Shown here: positions 1 through 13,539 of the stretch, in pieces
Position numbering within the stretch: position 1 is the stretch's first letter
How the letters are laid out: each line of letters starts with the position of its first letter
Source: Orientallactaga sibirica
Taxonomy: Eukaryota > Chordata > Mammalia > Rodentia > Dipodidae
Assembly: GCA_036365145.1 (NCBI GenBank)
Contig: JAEOAD010000029.1
Span: 20,879,001-20,943,000, forward strand
Length of the DNA stretch: 64,000 nt
Reading direction: 5' to 3'
Notes under the pieces: generated by a model
Told to the model about the DNA's origin: nothing
What the model saw: only the letters and a program-made list of their open reading frames with translations
Database searches by the model: none
Position numbers and translations under genes: made by a program

Positions 1-1585
1 AAGGTTTGCGATTTCATACTGTATAACTGTACCAGTGAGGAGGCTTTAGAGGGTTATAAGTCTATATTATATGTGGAAAAAACTCTAAACTCTCTTGTCT
101 TGTATTGATTCACACATGATACCTAAATAGCTTGAATATAAGACATAGAAAATTTCAAGTAGAAAAATGTAAATGTTATTTTAATTTCATAAAACATTAA
201 CCAAATTCCTTTTTTTTTTCTTCTGAATGTAGCCAGTGAATATTTGTGATGCACTAGAAGGAAGTGTACAGAAAAGGATTTCAGAATCACTGTTATATAA
301 CCCTTAAGATGTGCAGAGGTGGAAAGAAAGCTTTCCAGTGTTCAGTCAGAATATCAATAGTCTCTCCCTCTTAATGAGGTAAAGCTGGCTTCCTTCTTCA
401 AACAAGCATGGGATGTGAAAGGTAGACTATGTCACCTGTTAGGTTAAACTTCTTAAACAACTGCTAACATTGAGGAAGTTGTACTGGCCCATAAATGTTG
501 TTTTCAAACGTATGAACCAAATGCACCAGACATAACAGATGAATTTGTCTTTCTCCATGATGTCTCCACAATTTTTCTTTGCATCAGTTTTTGTCTTTCC
601 CAGGGGGAAAAAAAAAGTCCCATTGTGTTAACCTTAGAGACAGCTGTTGAATGCAACATGATCCATGGACTACTACATTTAGGTTGTTAATTTTTGGTTT
701 TAGCATAACTGCCATTATAGATTCCAAGTCAGGATATCTTCTATAGGAACATTCCAAGCTTAACAAGTTTGAAGGTAGCAGTAGAATAATAATATCAGCA
801 ATAGTGTAAATAATTGTTTTATGCTGTAACTCCTGTGGCTAAACCAGTGTCGGAAAGATGACACAGAACAAGTCAAATATTATAAACTCCTCTGAGACTC
901 AAGTTAACTTGTTAGTTCTAAACCCTGTAAAATCAGAAAGAAAGGCAAGGTGCATGCTCCCAAGATACCATGGCACAGATGCACATTTTTGTTCCTAATG
1001 GGATGAATAAGAAGACAGCAAAGGAGTGCATCAAAGAAAACATGTTACTTACTGTGATAATACTAAATCCTATAGCTTTTTGTTCAGCATTCAGGACATG
1101 TGTTGTGTTGTGATCTCCAGCCTCTTTGGATAGTCCCACCACTTTGGCTTTGACATTTGTAGCCCACTTGGCCACTCTCAGGTTGGCCCTGTGCATTGCT
1201 TATGGCTTTTCAAATGAAAAACTTAAATATGTGAGGACTGGGGCATCAAACTACGGCCATGAAGCTTTGTAAGCAAGTGGTTTTAATAACTAAGCCATCT
1301 CTATAGTTACAACAACTGATTTTTTTAACAAGTCATAGAAAGGTGTGATACACAGAGTTTTGTGTTTTCATAATTTCATTTAAATTTTGACATTGACATT
1401 TTTAAGCATATACAAAGACAGATAAGATATTGTTATAAAATGCATGTATCCACCAACCAGCTTTAATGATAATTCAATATAATGAAGCAGGCAGAGCAGA
1501 TTTACAAATAACTATTCTTACATGAAAGTATCCTCTTCTGTGTTTTTATGAAAGTAAACAAACCCCAAACAACAAAAACAAAAAG
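1..1585. other. No gene or recognised repeat
   Basis: AT-rich noncoding DNA. Open frames of 60-87 codons lack known domains or splice context. Confidence 0.5.
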
Positions 1586-1812
1586 AGCTGGAGAGATAGG
1601 TTAGCCATTAAAGGCATTTGTTTCTAAAACCTGATGTCCTGTGTTTGATTCCCCAGTTAACACATGAAACCGGTTGTACAAATTGATGCATTTGTCTGGA
1701 GTTCACTTGCAGTGACAAGAGGTCCTGTCCTAATATGTCATTTTATCTCCCTCTCTCTCACTTTCCATTGTAAATAAGTACATAAATAGAATCTTAATAA
1801 AAATAAACACTT
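1586..1812 (+). mobile_element. tRNA/ID-like SINE
   Basis: AGCTGGAGAGATAGGTTAGC start, GTTTGATTCCCCAG, CTGGAGTTCACTTGCAG, CT-rich stretch and A-rich tail. Diverged copy. Confidence 0.8.
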
Positions 1813-2723
1813 TATTAATAAAGCCATTTGACTTTCTTCAGTTGCAAAAATCCTTCATGATACAAAATAAATCATGGTAGAGAATCTGAGTCACAAGGAA
1901 CTGAGACTGGGTTCAGCTAAAAGTCAACTGAGATAGATTAATCAGGCAGCTCACAGTTAGTGAGCGGAGGAAATCTCATAGTCCCTGGCTTCCCATCAAA
2001 GTATTATATTCCTCAAAACAAGGAAAAGAGGAACCTTGGAGTAATATAGCATTTCTAATCAAAGGAGCACACACAGCCCTATAGCAGATGTATTTCAAAT
2101 TTTTAAAATGTTAACAGAGAACTTACCCAACTTATATTTACCAGCTGTCAGCTACTTGTTTGGGCCATTTCATTCTAGATGTTGCTGCTGCCACCTCCTA
2201 TACCCAAGCAACTCAAGAAAAAAAAACAGTTACAAACTCATACAGTCTTCTGATTCAAGCACTTAGAAGAAAATGGAAAGTGCCACGAAAATGAAGGGAG
2301 GAGTTGAGTAGCATCCTCCAGTCATTTTTTTTTCCAGAGAAAACATAATAATGTAGTCATAGTATTTTCTATCCCCAGATGAATAACAAAATATTCACCC
2401 CAAGCCTTGAATTTGAAGAAATATCTTGTGTCAAACAAACAAACAAACAAAACATCAATGATATTAAAGGTGAAAATCAAATGAGAAATATGTGTTAGAT
2501 TCAAGAAACTGAAGAGAAGCTTTGCAAACTATCTTTATATTCTCTGAAGTGAACTGTTATAGAAGGCAACAGATCTATCTACTCACATAAAAACTGAATG
2601 GGGAAAAATGTAGGAGAAGCATTTTGCCATATAGGCTTAGGCAAGGACTTTCCGCCTACTACCCTAGTCACTCAGGAAGTAGGACAATTAATTAACCACT
2701 GGGACCTTATGAAAATAAAAGGC

Positions 2724-2890
2724 AAGCCAGGCATGGTGGCGCACGCCTTTAATCCCAGCACTCGGGAGGCAGAGGTGGGAGGATCACTGAGAGTTCAAGG
2801 CCACCCTGAGACTACATAGTTAATTCCAGGTCAGCCTGGACCAGAGTGAAACCCTACCTCAAAAAACCAAAAAAATAAAAAAGAAAAAAA
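2724..2890 (+). mobile_element. B1 SINE inserted in L1
   Basis: Classic B1 words GGCATGGTGGCGCACGCC, TTTAATCCCAGCACT and GGTCAGCCTGGAC, with an A-rich tail. Thirteen-base target duplication GAAAATAAAAGGC at 2711-2723 and 2891-2903. Confidence 0.92.
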
Positions 2891-3940
2891 GAAAATAAAA
2901 GGCTTTTGTACAGCAACGGGCACTGTGAATAGAGCAAAGAGACAGCCTATGAAATGAGAGAAAATCTTTCTCAGTTTTACATCTGACAGAATATTACTAC
3001 CTAGGATATATGAAAAATTCAAAAAAGTCAAACAACCTAATCAAAAACTGAGATATAGAACTGGGAATTCTCAAAAGAAGAAATACAAATAGCCAATAAA
3101 TATATAAAAATATCTTCTAAATCCTTAGCTATTAAAGAAATACAAATTAAAATTACTGTGATATTCCATCTAACTCCTGTCAGAATGGCTATCATCAAGA
3201 AATCAAATGATAATAAATGCTGCTGAGGGTGTGGCGAAGGAGCAACCCTTCTTCATTTTTAGTGGAAATGTAAACTGGTATAGCCATTGTGGACATCAGT
3301 GTGGAGGCTCCTGGAACAGTTAAAAATAGATTTACAATAGGACCCATCTATACCACTCCTTTGCATATACCTTAAGAACTCTACTCATTACTATAGAGAT
3401 ACTTGTTCATCTATGTTTATTGTTGTTCTATTCACAATAGCTAGAAAATGGACCCAGCCTATATGTCCTTCAATTAATGAATAGGTAATGAAAATGTGCT
3501 ATATTTATATAATGGAGTTTTGTTCAGCTGCAGAGAAAAATGAAATTATAAAATTTGCAGGAAATTGGATGGATCTGGAAAAGCTTATGCTAAGTGAGGT
3601 GGCCCATGTTCAGAAAGTCAAATGCCACAAGTTTTCTTGCATATGTGGAATGGATCCTGGCTTCAAGTGTTCATATTTGTATTTAAATTGGAGTAAAGAT
3701 CAGTGTAGAAACCACAAAGCTAGAAAGGAGCTATGACTGAAGGAGGAGGAGAGAGGAATTGAGGGGAGGGTATAGTAGATACATACGTAACTATGATGGA
3801 CCAAATACTGGGGGTGGAATGTTCTAAGTAGGGTCAGAGGAGTGGATAGAGAAGAGGAGGGTACCAGAGGAGGGTTAATAAAAATTTAATATGTTATAAA
3901 TATACCATGTGGAAATCTACTTCTTTGCTAGCTCAATATA

Positions 3941-3964
3941 TATATATATATAAATAAATATATA

Positions 3965-4006
<42 letters not shown>
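3941..4006. repeat. (TA)n and (TG)n microsatellite
   Basis: TATATA run followed by about 20 TG units, inside the L1 3' UTR. Confidence 0.95.
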
Positions 4007-4007
<1 letters not shown>

Positions 4008-4774
4008 AAAAGAATTTCAGAAGAATCCTGTGAAGGTGAATAATATGCCCAGAATCATAGGTTGTTATCAGAAAAACTTTAATGCCAAGGATGAGATACC
4101 TTCTAGCAAGTTAGTAGGTCGTTGATGCCCCAAAACATTTCAGCCTATTTCCAGGCTCTTAGTTGCCCACCAGAACTAGATAGTAAGGCCCTAATGCTGA
4201 AGGTTTCACATTCTTGGGCTTCTAGAGAAGCCCTTATGTGCTGTAAACAGCTTAGTGTGCTATCCTGGTTGGGATCTGGGAGCACAGAATGCTGATAGAA
4301 ATGGGAAAGTTAAAACTGTGTTCATGAGGTTTCAGAGGAAATGATCCTACTTGGAATTAGACTAGGGTCATTCCACCTCTATTCTGGTAAAGAAGCTGGC
4401 TACATTCTACTTGTTGCCTGAACTTTTGAGTGAGATAGATTAAGAAGAAATGTATTCCTTTGTTTGATGGAGGAAATTTCAAGACAGCATAGCATTAAGG
4501 GTGTAGTTATCATGGCTATTACTGGCTACTTATAGCTAGGTTTACAGAAATTGATTTGGGGAGTAAATAGCCAAGGAGAAAGATTTAGAAAAGGTGAAGT
4601 TTGGCCACTGCATTACCTAGATGCCAACCATGGAGCTACAACATACAATGCTTGTGCTATGAGGCAATGGTCATATTTTCCTTCAGTCTTTGCTTATTAG
4701 GCCTTCATGCCACCTTTGAAATTACAATGTCAATGAAAAATAGTAATATGTTTTATGAGTTAATAGCCTTTTTC

Positions 4775-5060
4775 ACATCAGTTATATTTTGATACCATCT
4801 TTTTGCTTGTGTGTTTGTTTGCTTGACTTCCTCCATCATCCACATTAGCATGTTGATGGACCCAATATGATTCAGGTCTTGGGTAGGTAATGGCAGTCAT
4901 GAATGCATTGACTACTTTGTGTTTGGAAGACAGAATTCCAAAGCACTCCTTCTTATCCTTTGGCTCGTACTGTTTTTCCATCCTCTTTTCTGCAATAGTC
5001 TGTGAGCCTTTGACACTATGATAGAGGTGCCTCACTTAGTGCTGAACACTGCACATCACT
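4775..5060 (-). mobile_element. L1 3' UTR fragment, reverse
   Basis: CTTATCCTTTGGCTCG, TCTGCAATAGTCTGTGAGCC and GATAGAGGTG parallel the reverse L1 3' UTR copies at 40.3 and 62.4 kb, with strong divergence. Confidence 0.5.
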
Positions 5061-6177
5061 TTTCTGCACTTTAGTCTTCCTGTTTTCTAACTCAGAAACA
5101 ATAGGTTTATTACTTTTCTTACTTAAAATGTCTCTCACCTCACCTGTGAATCACCTCCTCTGTCTTCCCTTGTCTTGCCTCACTGGCTGACCTTGTCTTT
5201 CTCTTCAGATTTTAAAGGCTTGGATGAATATTTTGTACCTACCTAGAGAGTTTAAGATCATCTTCCTATTTTCAGCTCAGGTGGCATATTCCTAGTTCCT
5301 TCATAGCAGTACCTAAATTAGTTGTGATTGAAATGAGAGAGTGGAAACCTGAGTGAACATATTTAAAAATACTGGATAAGGATAAGAGCTGCTGCAAGGA
5401 GAAATTGCTGACTTGTTCTTTCAACAGAAAACCTGAAAGCCCCAGGACCTCTCAGAGCTGGAAGTTTGCAGTAAGTAGGGTGCAATGAGAATTGCCCTCT
5501 ATTTACAGTTCTAAGGACTTGAAAGAATTTGATTTTAAAATATAAGTTACTTTTAAGCAGTAATCCCGATTATCAATTGTGTGGTTCAAAAATAATTCTT
5601 TCAGTGATGACACATTAGAAAAATTACAAAAATTGCAGTCATGGATTAGGAGAAATGGATTGGGTACTTTCCTAGTATATCGATTATTTTGTGTTGTGGC
5701 CATCAATTACGATGATCCCTTACATAAAAGAAATCAGATTTATCATGCTGTTTGAAAAGTATGGTGCAAGTTTTATTGAGCTTGACTTGGGGCAAAAAAA
5801 ATCAGTTTATTAGTTACACTGTCTTTTGGCTTTCTATGTACAATAGGTAGTTTCATCACTTCAGTGATAATGCTAGTAGAGATGAGGAGGGGAGAAAGTG
5901 CTGTGTTGGGATTCTACTCATCTCAGAAGCCCAGGTTGCCATGGCAATCCAACATCATGGAGAGGAGAAATAGATTTTCATTCTTTCTGCTTGTGGAAAG
6001 ACAATTAGTATTTCTCAGATGTAGAGTTTCTCCTAAATAAATTTTACACTTGGATTTTATGTGCCAGGTAAACTTTTTTTTTTTTTTAAATAAAGTTTTG
6101 TCTTAGAAAAACGTGCCACAGATTTAAATAAGGGACACATATGTGTAATATTTCTTTATTTAGTAGTTAAATGAAAA
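5061..6177. other. No recognised feature
   Basis: Unique-looking AT-rich DNA with a short T12 run near 6077. Nothing supported. Confidence 0.5.
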
Positions 6178-6387
6178 TGAGAATTTTTTATTTTTATTTA
6201 TTTGAGACAGAGAGAGGGAAAGAGAGAGAGGGAGAATGGGAACACCAGAGCCTCTAGCCACTGCAAACCAACTCCAGACACTTGCCCTTCTTTGTGTATC
6301 TGGCTTACATGGGACCTGGAGAATTGAACCTGGATTTTTAGGCTTCACAGGCATGTGCCTTAACCACTAAGCCATCTCTCCAGCACA
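6178..6387 (-). mobile_element. tRNA/ID-like SINE, reverse
   Basis: Reverse order: TTTATTTATTTGAGACAGAG, GAGA tract, then CTAAGCCATCTCTCCAGC at the right end. Confidence 0.88.
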
Positions 6388-6417
6388 AGAATATTTTGTT
6401 TTAAATATAAGAACATG

Positions 6418-6740
6418 AAGGTTCAGGAGATGGCTCAGTGGGTAAAGCGCTTGTTTTCAAAGCATGAGGACCTGAGTTCATATTCCCAGTACACATGTAA
6501 AAGAGCCGAGCATGGCGAGACAGGCTAGGAAAATCTCTGAGATTTGCAAGCCTGTTGACTAGCTGAATTAATGAGATCTGTGTTCACAAGGGAACCTGCA
6601 TCAAGCAAGTAAAGTGGAGAGAGATCTAGGAAAATATCTATTATCGACTTCTGAGTTCTACATGCACTCTCAGACATGCACATGTGCACCAATACACATA
6701 TGTGCCCAGACACATCATGCATTCACTAATGCTTGCCACG
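6418..6740 (+). mobile_element. Older tRNA-derived SINE
   Basis: GGAGATGGCTCAGTGGGTAAAG and GACCTGAGTTCATATTCCCAG; the distal half differs from the common family here. Confidence 0.6.
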
Positions 6741-7399
6741 TATATTATATAGATGGATGCCAAAAATATAAACAAAAGTAAAAATAAGTGTAGGTGGCTT
6801 CTTCTCCTCCTCTTCCTCCTCCTCTTCTACCTTTTCCTTCTTTTTCTTCTTGTTTTATGAGACAAGGACTCATGCAGGTTAGCCTAGGACTTTCTGTCTT
6901 CCAGCTCCTCAGTGCTAGGATTACAAATGAACTGCAGTATGGAGGCTAACATAGGGCTACAAAAGCACTTTAATTATTGAGTTGTGTCCTTAGTCCCTAT
7001 TTGCACAGTTTTATACACTGTCTTGGTGTACTTGTTTGTTTTCGTTATGAAATACAGTTACAATTCAAGCCACCTAAACCATACAGGCAAAATTCTGTGC
7101 TTTGACTTTTTCAAGTCTATATCCAGTATCATTTGCCTGTTGTCTGTCAACCTCCCTCAACTTCTTAACAAACCTTCTGTCTCGTTTTCCCCTCCAACTT
7201 TACAATAGAGTGTGTGAAGTCTGTCTCTGTGGCCACATCTCTCATTCTTATCTTTTCTGCTTGCCTCTTCTCACAGGAATACTTGTATATTTTAAATCAT
7301 TTATCTAATTAATTAGGTTGAGCCTATCTACAAATACATAACAACATCCTCTATTAATATGCATAATGTTAGTCACATCCATATTAAGTTGCTTTAAAA

Positions 7400-7656
7400 T
7401 TTTTTTAATATTTATTTTTATTTTGGAGAGAGACACAGAGAAATAGCGAGAGGAAGACAGATAGAGATGGGCCCATCAGCAGCCTCTCAGCCGCTGTGAA
7501 TGAAATCCAGATGTGTGCCCCCCCTTGTGGGCAAGTGCGACATTGCGCCCTTGCATCACTTTGCATCTGGCTAAATGTGGGACCTGGAGATTGGAACTGG
7601 CGTTCTTAGGCTTAGCAGGCAGGCACCTTAACCGCTAAGCCATTGCTCCAGCCCGT
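7400..7656 (-). mobile_element. tRNA/ID-like SINE, reverse
   Basis: Contains GGGCAAGTGCGACATTG and ends CTAAGCCATTGCTCCAGCCC, followed by a T25 tract. Confidence 0.88.
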
Positions 7657-7685
7657 AAATTTTTTTTTTTTTTTTTTTTTTTTTA

Positions 7686-8615
7686 ACACAATGCTCTAAT
7701 TCTATGTAATGCCATGTAACCCCAGAACACATAGCTTGAGGAATTAAGGCACAGACATGTTTGAATGGTGTTATTAACTCTGTACCAGCAATGAAGTCTT
7801 ATGTGGTCACACATATTGCTGAAGAATGTTAATGTAATTGATAAAGGGGACTGGCTCAACTCCTTCTGGGAAGATCATGCAATATATTGCTAAATCCTAT
7901 TTCAGAGTGTAGCCATCTACTTCACTAAATGAAGATTCCTTTTTATTTATTCTTCTCCTTTGATGCATATTTGTGTTATTTCCATTCTTATACAGTTACT
8001 AATAATCTTTCCATTACCAACCTTGAGTATAATTAATTTTTCACAAATGCAATTATCTTTGAAGAATAAATATTGGTAAATAATCTAGGGCAAAAGGAGT
8101 GTCCATTTTTAATTTAGATAAATGTGATTAAATTGCCCCATGGAGAGGGAAGTAGGACACCCATTTATCTTCCTCCTTTCAAGTCTAAGAGCTCTATATC
8201 CCTAGAGTGCTGTTCACAGTTTGTCATCACACCTTGAGATCTCTGCCATTTGGTATAATCAGCACAGTTTTATGTGAAATAGACTATTTTCTAAGAAGTT
8301 ATTGGTTTCTAGGGAAACTAAGCAGAATGCACAAAAAGCTTCCATATAACAGTGTGATTTAATGTGCAATTATTTACTATGCATTGGCATATTTAGAATA
8401 CCTACATGGGAAGATAAGACAGAATGGGGAAACTATATACAATATGTAATATATAACTGTATGAAAATTTAAAACTAATAAATATTATAATAAATAGATA
8501 ATTATTTTGTAGGTATAAAATAATATACTCATTTTCTGTGAAATCTATATTCATATTCCCTAGGAAGTTTTTCTATTAAGTTGCTTGCCATTTAAAATAA
8601 ATTTCTAGGGCTAGG
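7686..8615. other. No recognised feature
   Basis: AT-rich noncoding DNA between a SINE and a CA repeat. Nothing supported. Confidence 0.5.
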
Positions 8616-8617
8616 AA

Positions 8618-8657
<40 letters not shown>
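8616..8657. repeat. (CA)n microsatellite
   Basis: About 20 uninterrupted CA units. Confidence 0.97.
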
Positions 8658-8658
<1 letters not shown>

Positions 8659-8817
8659 TATATTTCTGAGCTTTCTTAGTGTTATAGTACTTACAATAAT
8701 ATTGGAGAGTCATCAAGTATTGCAGATATAAGAAAGGAAAATGTAGGTGAAAATATTGGGGTGAATTAGCTGGGGCTAATAAAAAGAATAAGAAATTTTA
8801 CAAGCTATAAGTGTGTA

Positions 8818-9145
8818 TCAGTTACTTTCTCATTGTTGGGACAAAGTACCTGACCAGAAGCAGCTCATGGGAGGAATGGTTTTATTTCAGCTCAGAGTTT
8901 TGAAGAGAAGCATCCATCATAGGAGGAGCAGAGAGGTAGTGCCACATCCTCACATCAGCAGAGAAGAAGAAAACATTTAAAAGCAACTGGCACGGCTGGA
9001 CCATAACATTCCAACATCTGCCCCCAGCAACATACCTCCTGCAGAAAGGCTCCACTTAGTAAAAGTTCCCCAACCAGTGCCACCAACTGGTGATTAAGTA
9101 TTCAATCTTATGAATGAAGGGCCATTTTGCAGACAAACCAAGAGA
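8818..9145 (-). mobile_element. Older MaLR-like LTR, reverse orientation
   Basis: Begins TTACTTTCTCATTGTTGGGACAAAG and ACCTGACCAGAAG, then GTTTTATTTCAGCTCAGAG, with the same order as the 16955 element but more diverged. Confidence 0.45.
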
Positions 9146-10085
9146 AGAGAGATAAAACTTGGAGAATCATCATATGTTAGATTGTAGAGAAAGGAGGAAC
9201 CATCGATAAAATGGAAAGTTTACTGACATTATAAAGAAAACTTCATGAAAAAGAAGAGGAAGGAAAATCTTGGAACCCAATTGGACATGTTACTTGGAAC
9301 TGCAATGAGACATCAATCTGAACCTGTAGTTTGGACTGGACTTTAGAACTATGCCTTGACCTTGAACATTTAATGCATCATCATCATCACCATCATTTGA
9401 AACTTGAACTCAGGAACGGATTTGATCTGGTTCTTAGACCTGCTGGTCCTTTAACCTGAATGAAAGCTTGGCTCATTGAAATGTACCTTAGACTCAACTT
9501 TGGTTGTGGTATTTGACCTTAGGTATGGTCTTTGGATCAGAATCTATATCTCATTCTACTCACAGATATTGATTATTACCCTGGGTTGGTTAATCTCTGG
9601 TTGCCAACTTCAGATTCTAGTATCACCATGGAAACTAATCACTGGTCATGTCTGTGAGAAATTTTCTAGATTAGGATACATGAAGTGGGATGACCGATGC
9701 TAGCTGGGGAAGGCACTATCCCATTGGCTAGATTTCTAGACTACATAAAAAGGAAAAATTTCCAGGAATGATGGTACACATCTTTAATCCCAGCACTTTG
9801 GATGTAGAGGTAGGAGGAACACTGTGAGTTTGAGGTCAGCCTGGACTAAAGCAAGACCCTATCTCAAAAATAGGGGGTGGGATAGAAAACTATCTTGACC
9901 CTCAGAATTCATAGCTCTTCTCTGCTTCCTCACTGTAAACTAAATGTGTCCAGTTCCCATTGCTGTGCCTTCCTGTCCACAACAGACTATGCTATAATCA
10001 ACCCCTTCTTCCTTTAAACTGATCTTTTGTGTGGTATTCATCCCAACAATGGGAAGTTGACTACCATAAGACCTTGTTCTAGAAA
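9146..10085. repeat. Unassigned LTR-like or composite repeat
   Basis: Contains a B1 at about 9755-9872. The 3' part (CACTATCCCATTGGCTAG, ACTACATAAAAAGG, then CTTCCTTTAAACTGATC) looks like an LTR promoter/R region by composition, but I cannot name the family. No gene seen. Confidence 0.3.
9755..9872 (+). mobile_element. B1 SINE
   Basis: CATCTTTAATCCCAGCACTTT, GAGTTTGAGGTCAGCCTGG and ACCCTATCTC. Confidence 0.85.
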
Positions 10086-10259
10086 TGGATGTTGGACCTG
10101 TATTTCATGTTTCTTAAAATTAAGTATCACTTAGAATTTGGGATTTACTTGATGGGGCTGAAAGAAACCAGAGAATAGTATCTGAAACTTGCTTTTTTTA
10201 CTTTTATACTGCTTCAATTCACAAAAGTTGCATAAATTCATATTTATCAAAAGGAAAAA

Positions 10260-11780
10260 ATATTTTATTTTTATTTGTATATATTTATTTTATTAGAATA
10301 TAAGGAATTAGGTGTTATTTCAATATTTTTCAACCAAATTTCATTTTTTATGTTTCCTCTTTGCCTCTTTTCCAGTTTATCCCTGTGTCATTACTTACAA
10401 CATAACTTCCTTTCTGCTTTCATAATACATGTTTGTTTTTCTCTTCTTATTACCTCTTTTTTCATGTTCTTATCTTGATTCATAGCCTTTATCCTTGCTT
10501 TTACCCCTTACTTACATATACACAAACATAATTAAAGTTAGGATACACATATGAGAGGGAATATGTGATTTAGTTTCTTTCTGGGCTTGAGTTGCATCAG
10601 TTAGCATACTTTTTTCAAATACCATTAATTTTCCTACTAATGTCATAACTTTACTCTCATGTACAGTTGAGTAAAATCCCATGGTGCATGTTTACAACAT
10701 ACCCACCCAGTCATCATTTGATTGGCAACTAGGTTAATTCCATTTCCTAGATTTTATTAATTCAGCAGCAATGGACATGAACATTCAAGTGTCTCTGTGG
10801 TAGGCTAGCAAGTTTTGGGTATATGCCCGAGAGTGGCATAGCTAGGTTTTATATATATATATAATTTTTTTAAAAAAGCCTTACAATGATTTCCATAGTC
10901 TCCATGATTTCACACTCCCACCAACAGTGAATCAGGGTTCCCTTCTCCTCACGAAGTCACCAGCATTGTAATATTTCTAGAAGAGAGTAATTTGATTAAT
11001 GATAGCCATTCTGACTGATATGAGATCAAATGTTGACATTGAGTTTTGTGGTTTTAGTTTGTATTGTTTAGTTTTCATGAGTTGGTGTATGTCCTTTAGT
11101 CTTTTTCTGGAGTTGATTTATAGTTTTATCCCATTGTTATCAAATAGAGCAAAAGGAATTATATCCCATGTGTTAAGATTTGCTTTGTGTCCTAATGTAT
11201 GATCTATTTTACAGAACATTCCATGTGCTGCTGAAAAGAATGGGTATTATGCAGCATTTGGATGGAACATTCTGAAATATATGTTAGGTCCATTTGTTCT
11301 AGGATGTCATTAAATCCAGATGCTTGCTTCTCTACTTATTGCTTTGCTAGGATGACATATTAATTGATGATGGCTGGATATTGAAGCTACCTCATAAATT
11401 GTATTTGGGGTTATCTGTCACTTTACATCTAGTAGTGTTTGTTTATTGAAATTGGGTACATCCAAGTTCAATGTATGTATGTTTAGAATTGTAATGTCCT
11501 CTTGTTAGATTATTCCTTAATCAGTAGAAAGTAACCTTCTTTAGTCCTCTAATGTGAGTTTGAAGTTGATACTCCCAAATATTAGAACAGCAACATTGGA
11601 TTATTTCCTAGTTCCATTTGCTTGAAATGCCATTTTACATCCTTTCACCCTAAGATAGTGTGTATCTTTATGGAGAAGTGAGTTTCTTGGAGGCAACAAA
11701 CAGAAAGATTCTGCTTTTTGATACAGTCTCCAAGTCTGTCACTTTTGATTGGGGCATTGATATTAATGCTAAGAGTTATT
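10260..11780 (-). mobile_element. L1 fragments (3' UTR and ORF2), reverse
   Basis: Reverse-complement L1 words: ACACTCCCACCAACAGTGAA, AGCCATTCTGACTGATATGAG, then a jump near 11090 to TTGCTTTGTGTCCTAATGT, GAACATTCCATGTGCTGCTG and ACTTTTGATTGGGGCATTGA from a more 5' part of ORF2. Internal deletion or two insertions; all coding capacity is lost. Confidence 0.7.
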
Positions 11781-11784
11781 CTGA

Positions 11785-13250
11785 TGAATGGACAATGAAA
11801 ATGAGGCATATTTACACAATGGAGTTTTATTCAACTGTAAAGAAAAATAAAATTATGAAATTTGCAGGGAAATGGATGGATCTGGACAAGATTACACTAA
11901 GTGGAGTGACCCATGCTCAGGAAGTCAAACAGCATATATTTTCTCTCACATGTGGATCCTTGAGTGTTCAAATGTTTATACTTGTATGTGATTTGGAGTA
12001 AAAGTCAGCAGTAGAGGCCAGCAAGAGAGAAAGGGGCCATGATGGAGGGAGGAGACAGGAGGGCATCATAGATATGTAAGTTGAGTGGCAGAATACTGAG
12101 AATAAAAGGGTCTGATTAGAGTAGGTGAGGTGATGGAAGGAGTGAGAGGAGGGTTAATCAAATTTAAGGATGTTATGCATAATCCATATGGAATTCTTCC
12201 TTTTCCATATATATCTTTTGGGAGTGGACCATTCTGTGGCCAGAAGCCATAGATTATAGCAAGAAAATTTTTGTGCCAAGGTGGGATTACCTTCCAGCAA
12301 GTTTGTACTCACAGTAGCCTCCCATACCCATAAAATAGCACAGGCTATTGCCAAGACTCCTGGTTGTGCACCAGAACTAGGTGGTAAGACCATATTAATG
12401 AAGACACCATATGTTTGGGCTGTAAGTCTTTAAGAATTTAAGCTGGTGCTAAGGTAGAAATGTCCTTACTTTTTAATAGCTGTCAGGATGCTGGAAAGAG
12501 CTTTGCAGTCTGTTAGGGGAAAATATCATTAAGTGTCTTAACCCTGCAAGCTTCACAGTTGTGCAACCAAGGCCAAATATTCCAATTGTTACAAGGGTGG
12601 CATGTCTATTATGGTGGAAACAGACTGTACTCTAGTTGGATTTAAGACTCACTCCACAAGAGGCAATTCCTTTCTGATACTGAAAACCTCATTAAAAGCC
12701 TGTGGCTGGGGGTACCATAAACCGTAGGTGGTAAACTACTACTGTTTGGGGGCTAAATTAATACATTACACCCACCAAACTGCCCTTCACATATTTATAT
12801 TTATGCCCATATATTAATGTAAGTATCACTTTTGATTAGAGAAGCTTCTTTTTTCAGATAGCAGTGACTGCTGGGGGGACTTAAAGTTCACCAAAGTGAT
12901 AGAAATAATAGTAGTGTGTTCAGCACTAAGTTAGACATCTCTACCACACCCTTCAAGGCTCAGGAACCATTGTAGAAGATATGTCAGAAAAAAAATGTTA
13001 GAGCGAAAGGAAGGAGAGGATTACTATGTAATACTTTTTTTTTTTTTTAGATAAAAGAGATCTATCATATTCATGAACTCACATGGCTAATGCTGCCTAC
13101 ACAAGACCTGCATAATAGTAAAAAACATGATATCAGAATAGAAATAAGATAACTTGGAAAAGGAAGGAATTTGGTGGAGAGAAAAAGGAATGGTGGTGAG
13201 AAGATATTATTATCATGGTATATTGTCTTTCTCTATGGAGCTTTTATTTT
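11785..13250 (+). mobile_element. L1 3' end and 3' UTR, forward
   Basis: Begins at the conserved block TACACAATGGAGTTTTATTC and GGGAAATGGATGGATCTGG, then a long 3' UTR (CACCAGAACTAGGTGGTAAG, AGAGAAGCTTCTTTTTTCAG) that is the reverse complement of parts of the 62.4-kb element. It joins the reverse L1 head-on, so an inverted L1 or two separate insertions. Confidence 0.65.
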
Positions 13251-13289
13251 CCTTTTTTAATAACCTTTTTTTTTTGCTTTTGTTGTTTT

Positions 13290-13508
13290 TAATATTTTAT
13301 TTATTTATTTGAGACAGAGAGGGAAAGAGAGAAAGGAAGAGCCAGATAGAGAGAGATAATGGATGCACCAGGGCCTCCAGCCACTACAAATGAACTCCAG
13401 ATGCATGTACCACCTTGTACATCTGGCTTATGTGTACTGGGGAATCAAGCCTGGGTTCTTAGGCTTCACAGGCACATGCCTTAACTGCTAAGCTATCTCT
13501 TCAGCCCA
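13290..13508 (-). mobile_element. tRNA/ID-like SINE, reverse
   Basis: TTTATTTGAGACAGAGAGGG at left and CTAAGCTATCTCTTCAGCCC at right. Confidence 0.88.
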
Positions 13509-13539
13509 ACGTTTTTTAAAACTCTTTTGGCACTTAAAT

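Larger units (their letters stand above)
2611..4500 (+). mobile_element. L1 fragment, ORF2 3' end and 3' UTR
   Basis: ORF2-type words in order: GGGACCTTATGAAAATAAAAG, CTTTTGTACAGCAACGGGCA, TCAGAATGGCTATCATCAAG, TGTAAACTGGTATAGCCATTG, ATTCACAATAGCTAGAAAATGG. The 3' UTR continues past a TA/TG microsatellite and aligns with 12240-12450. Many frameshifts; no functional reading frame. The 3' boundary is uncertain. Confidence 0.75.

Noticed and set aside
11660..12001. 113-codon open frame
   Set aside because: Spans the junction of reverse and forward L1 segments.
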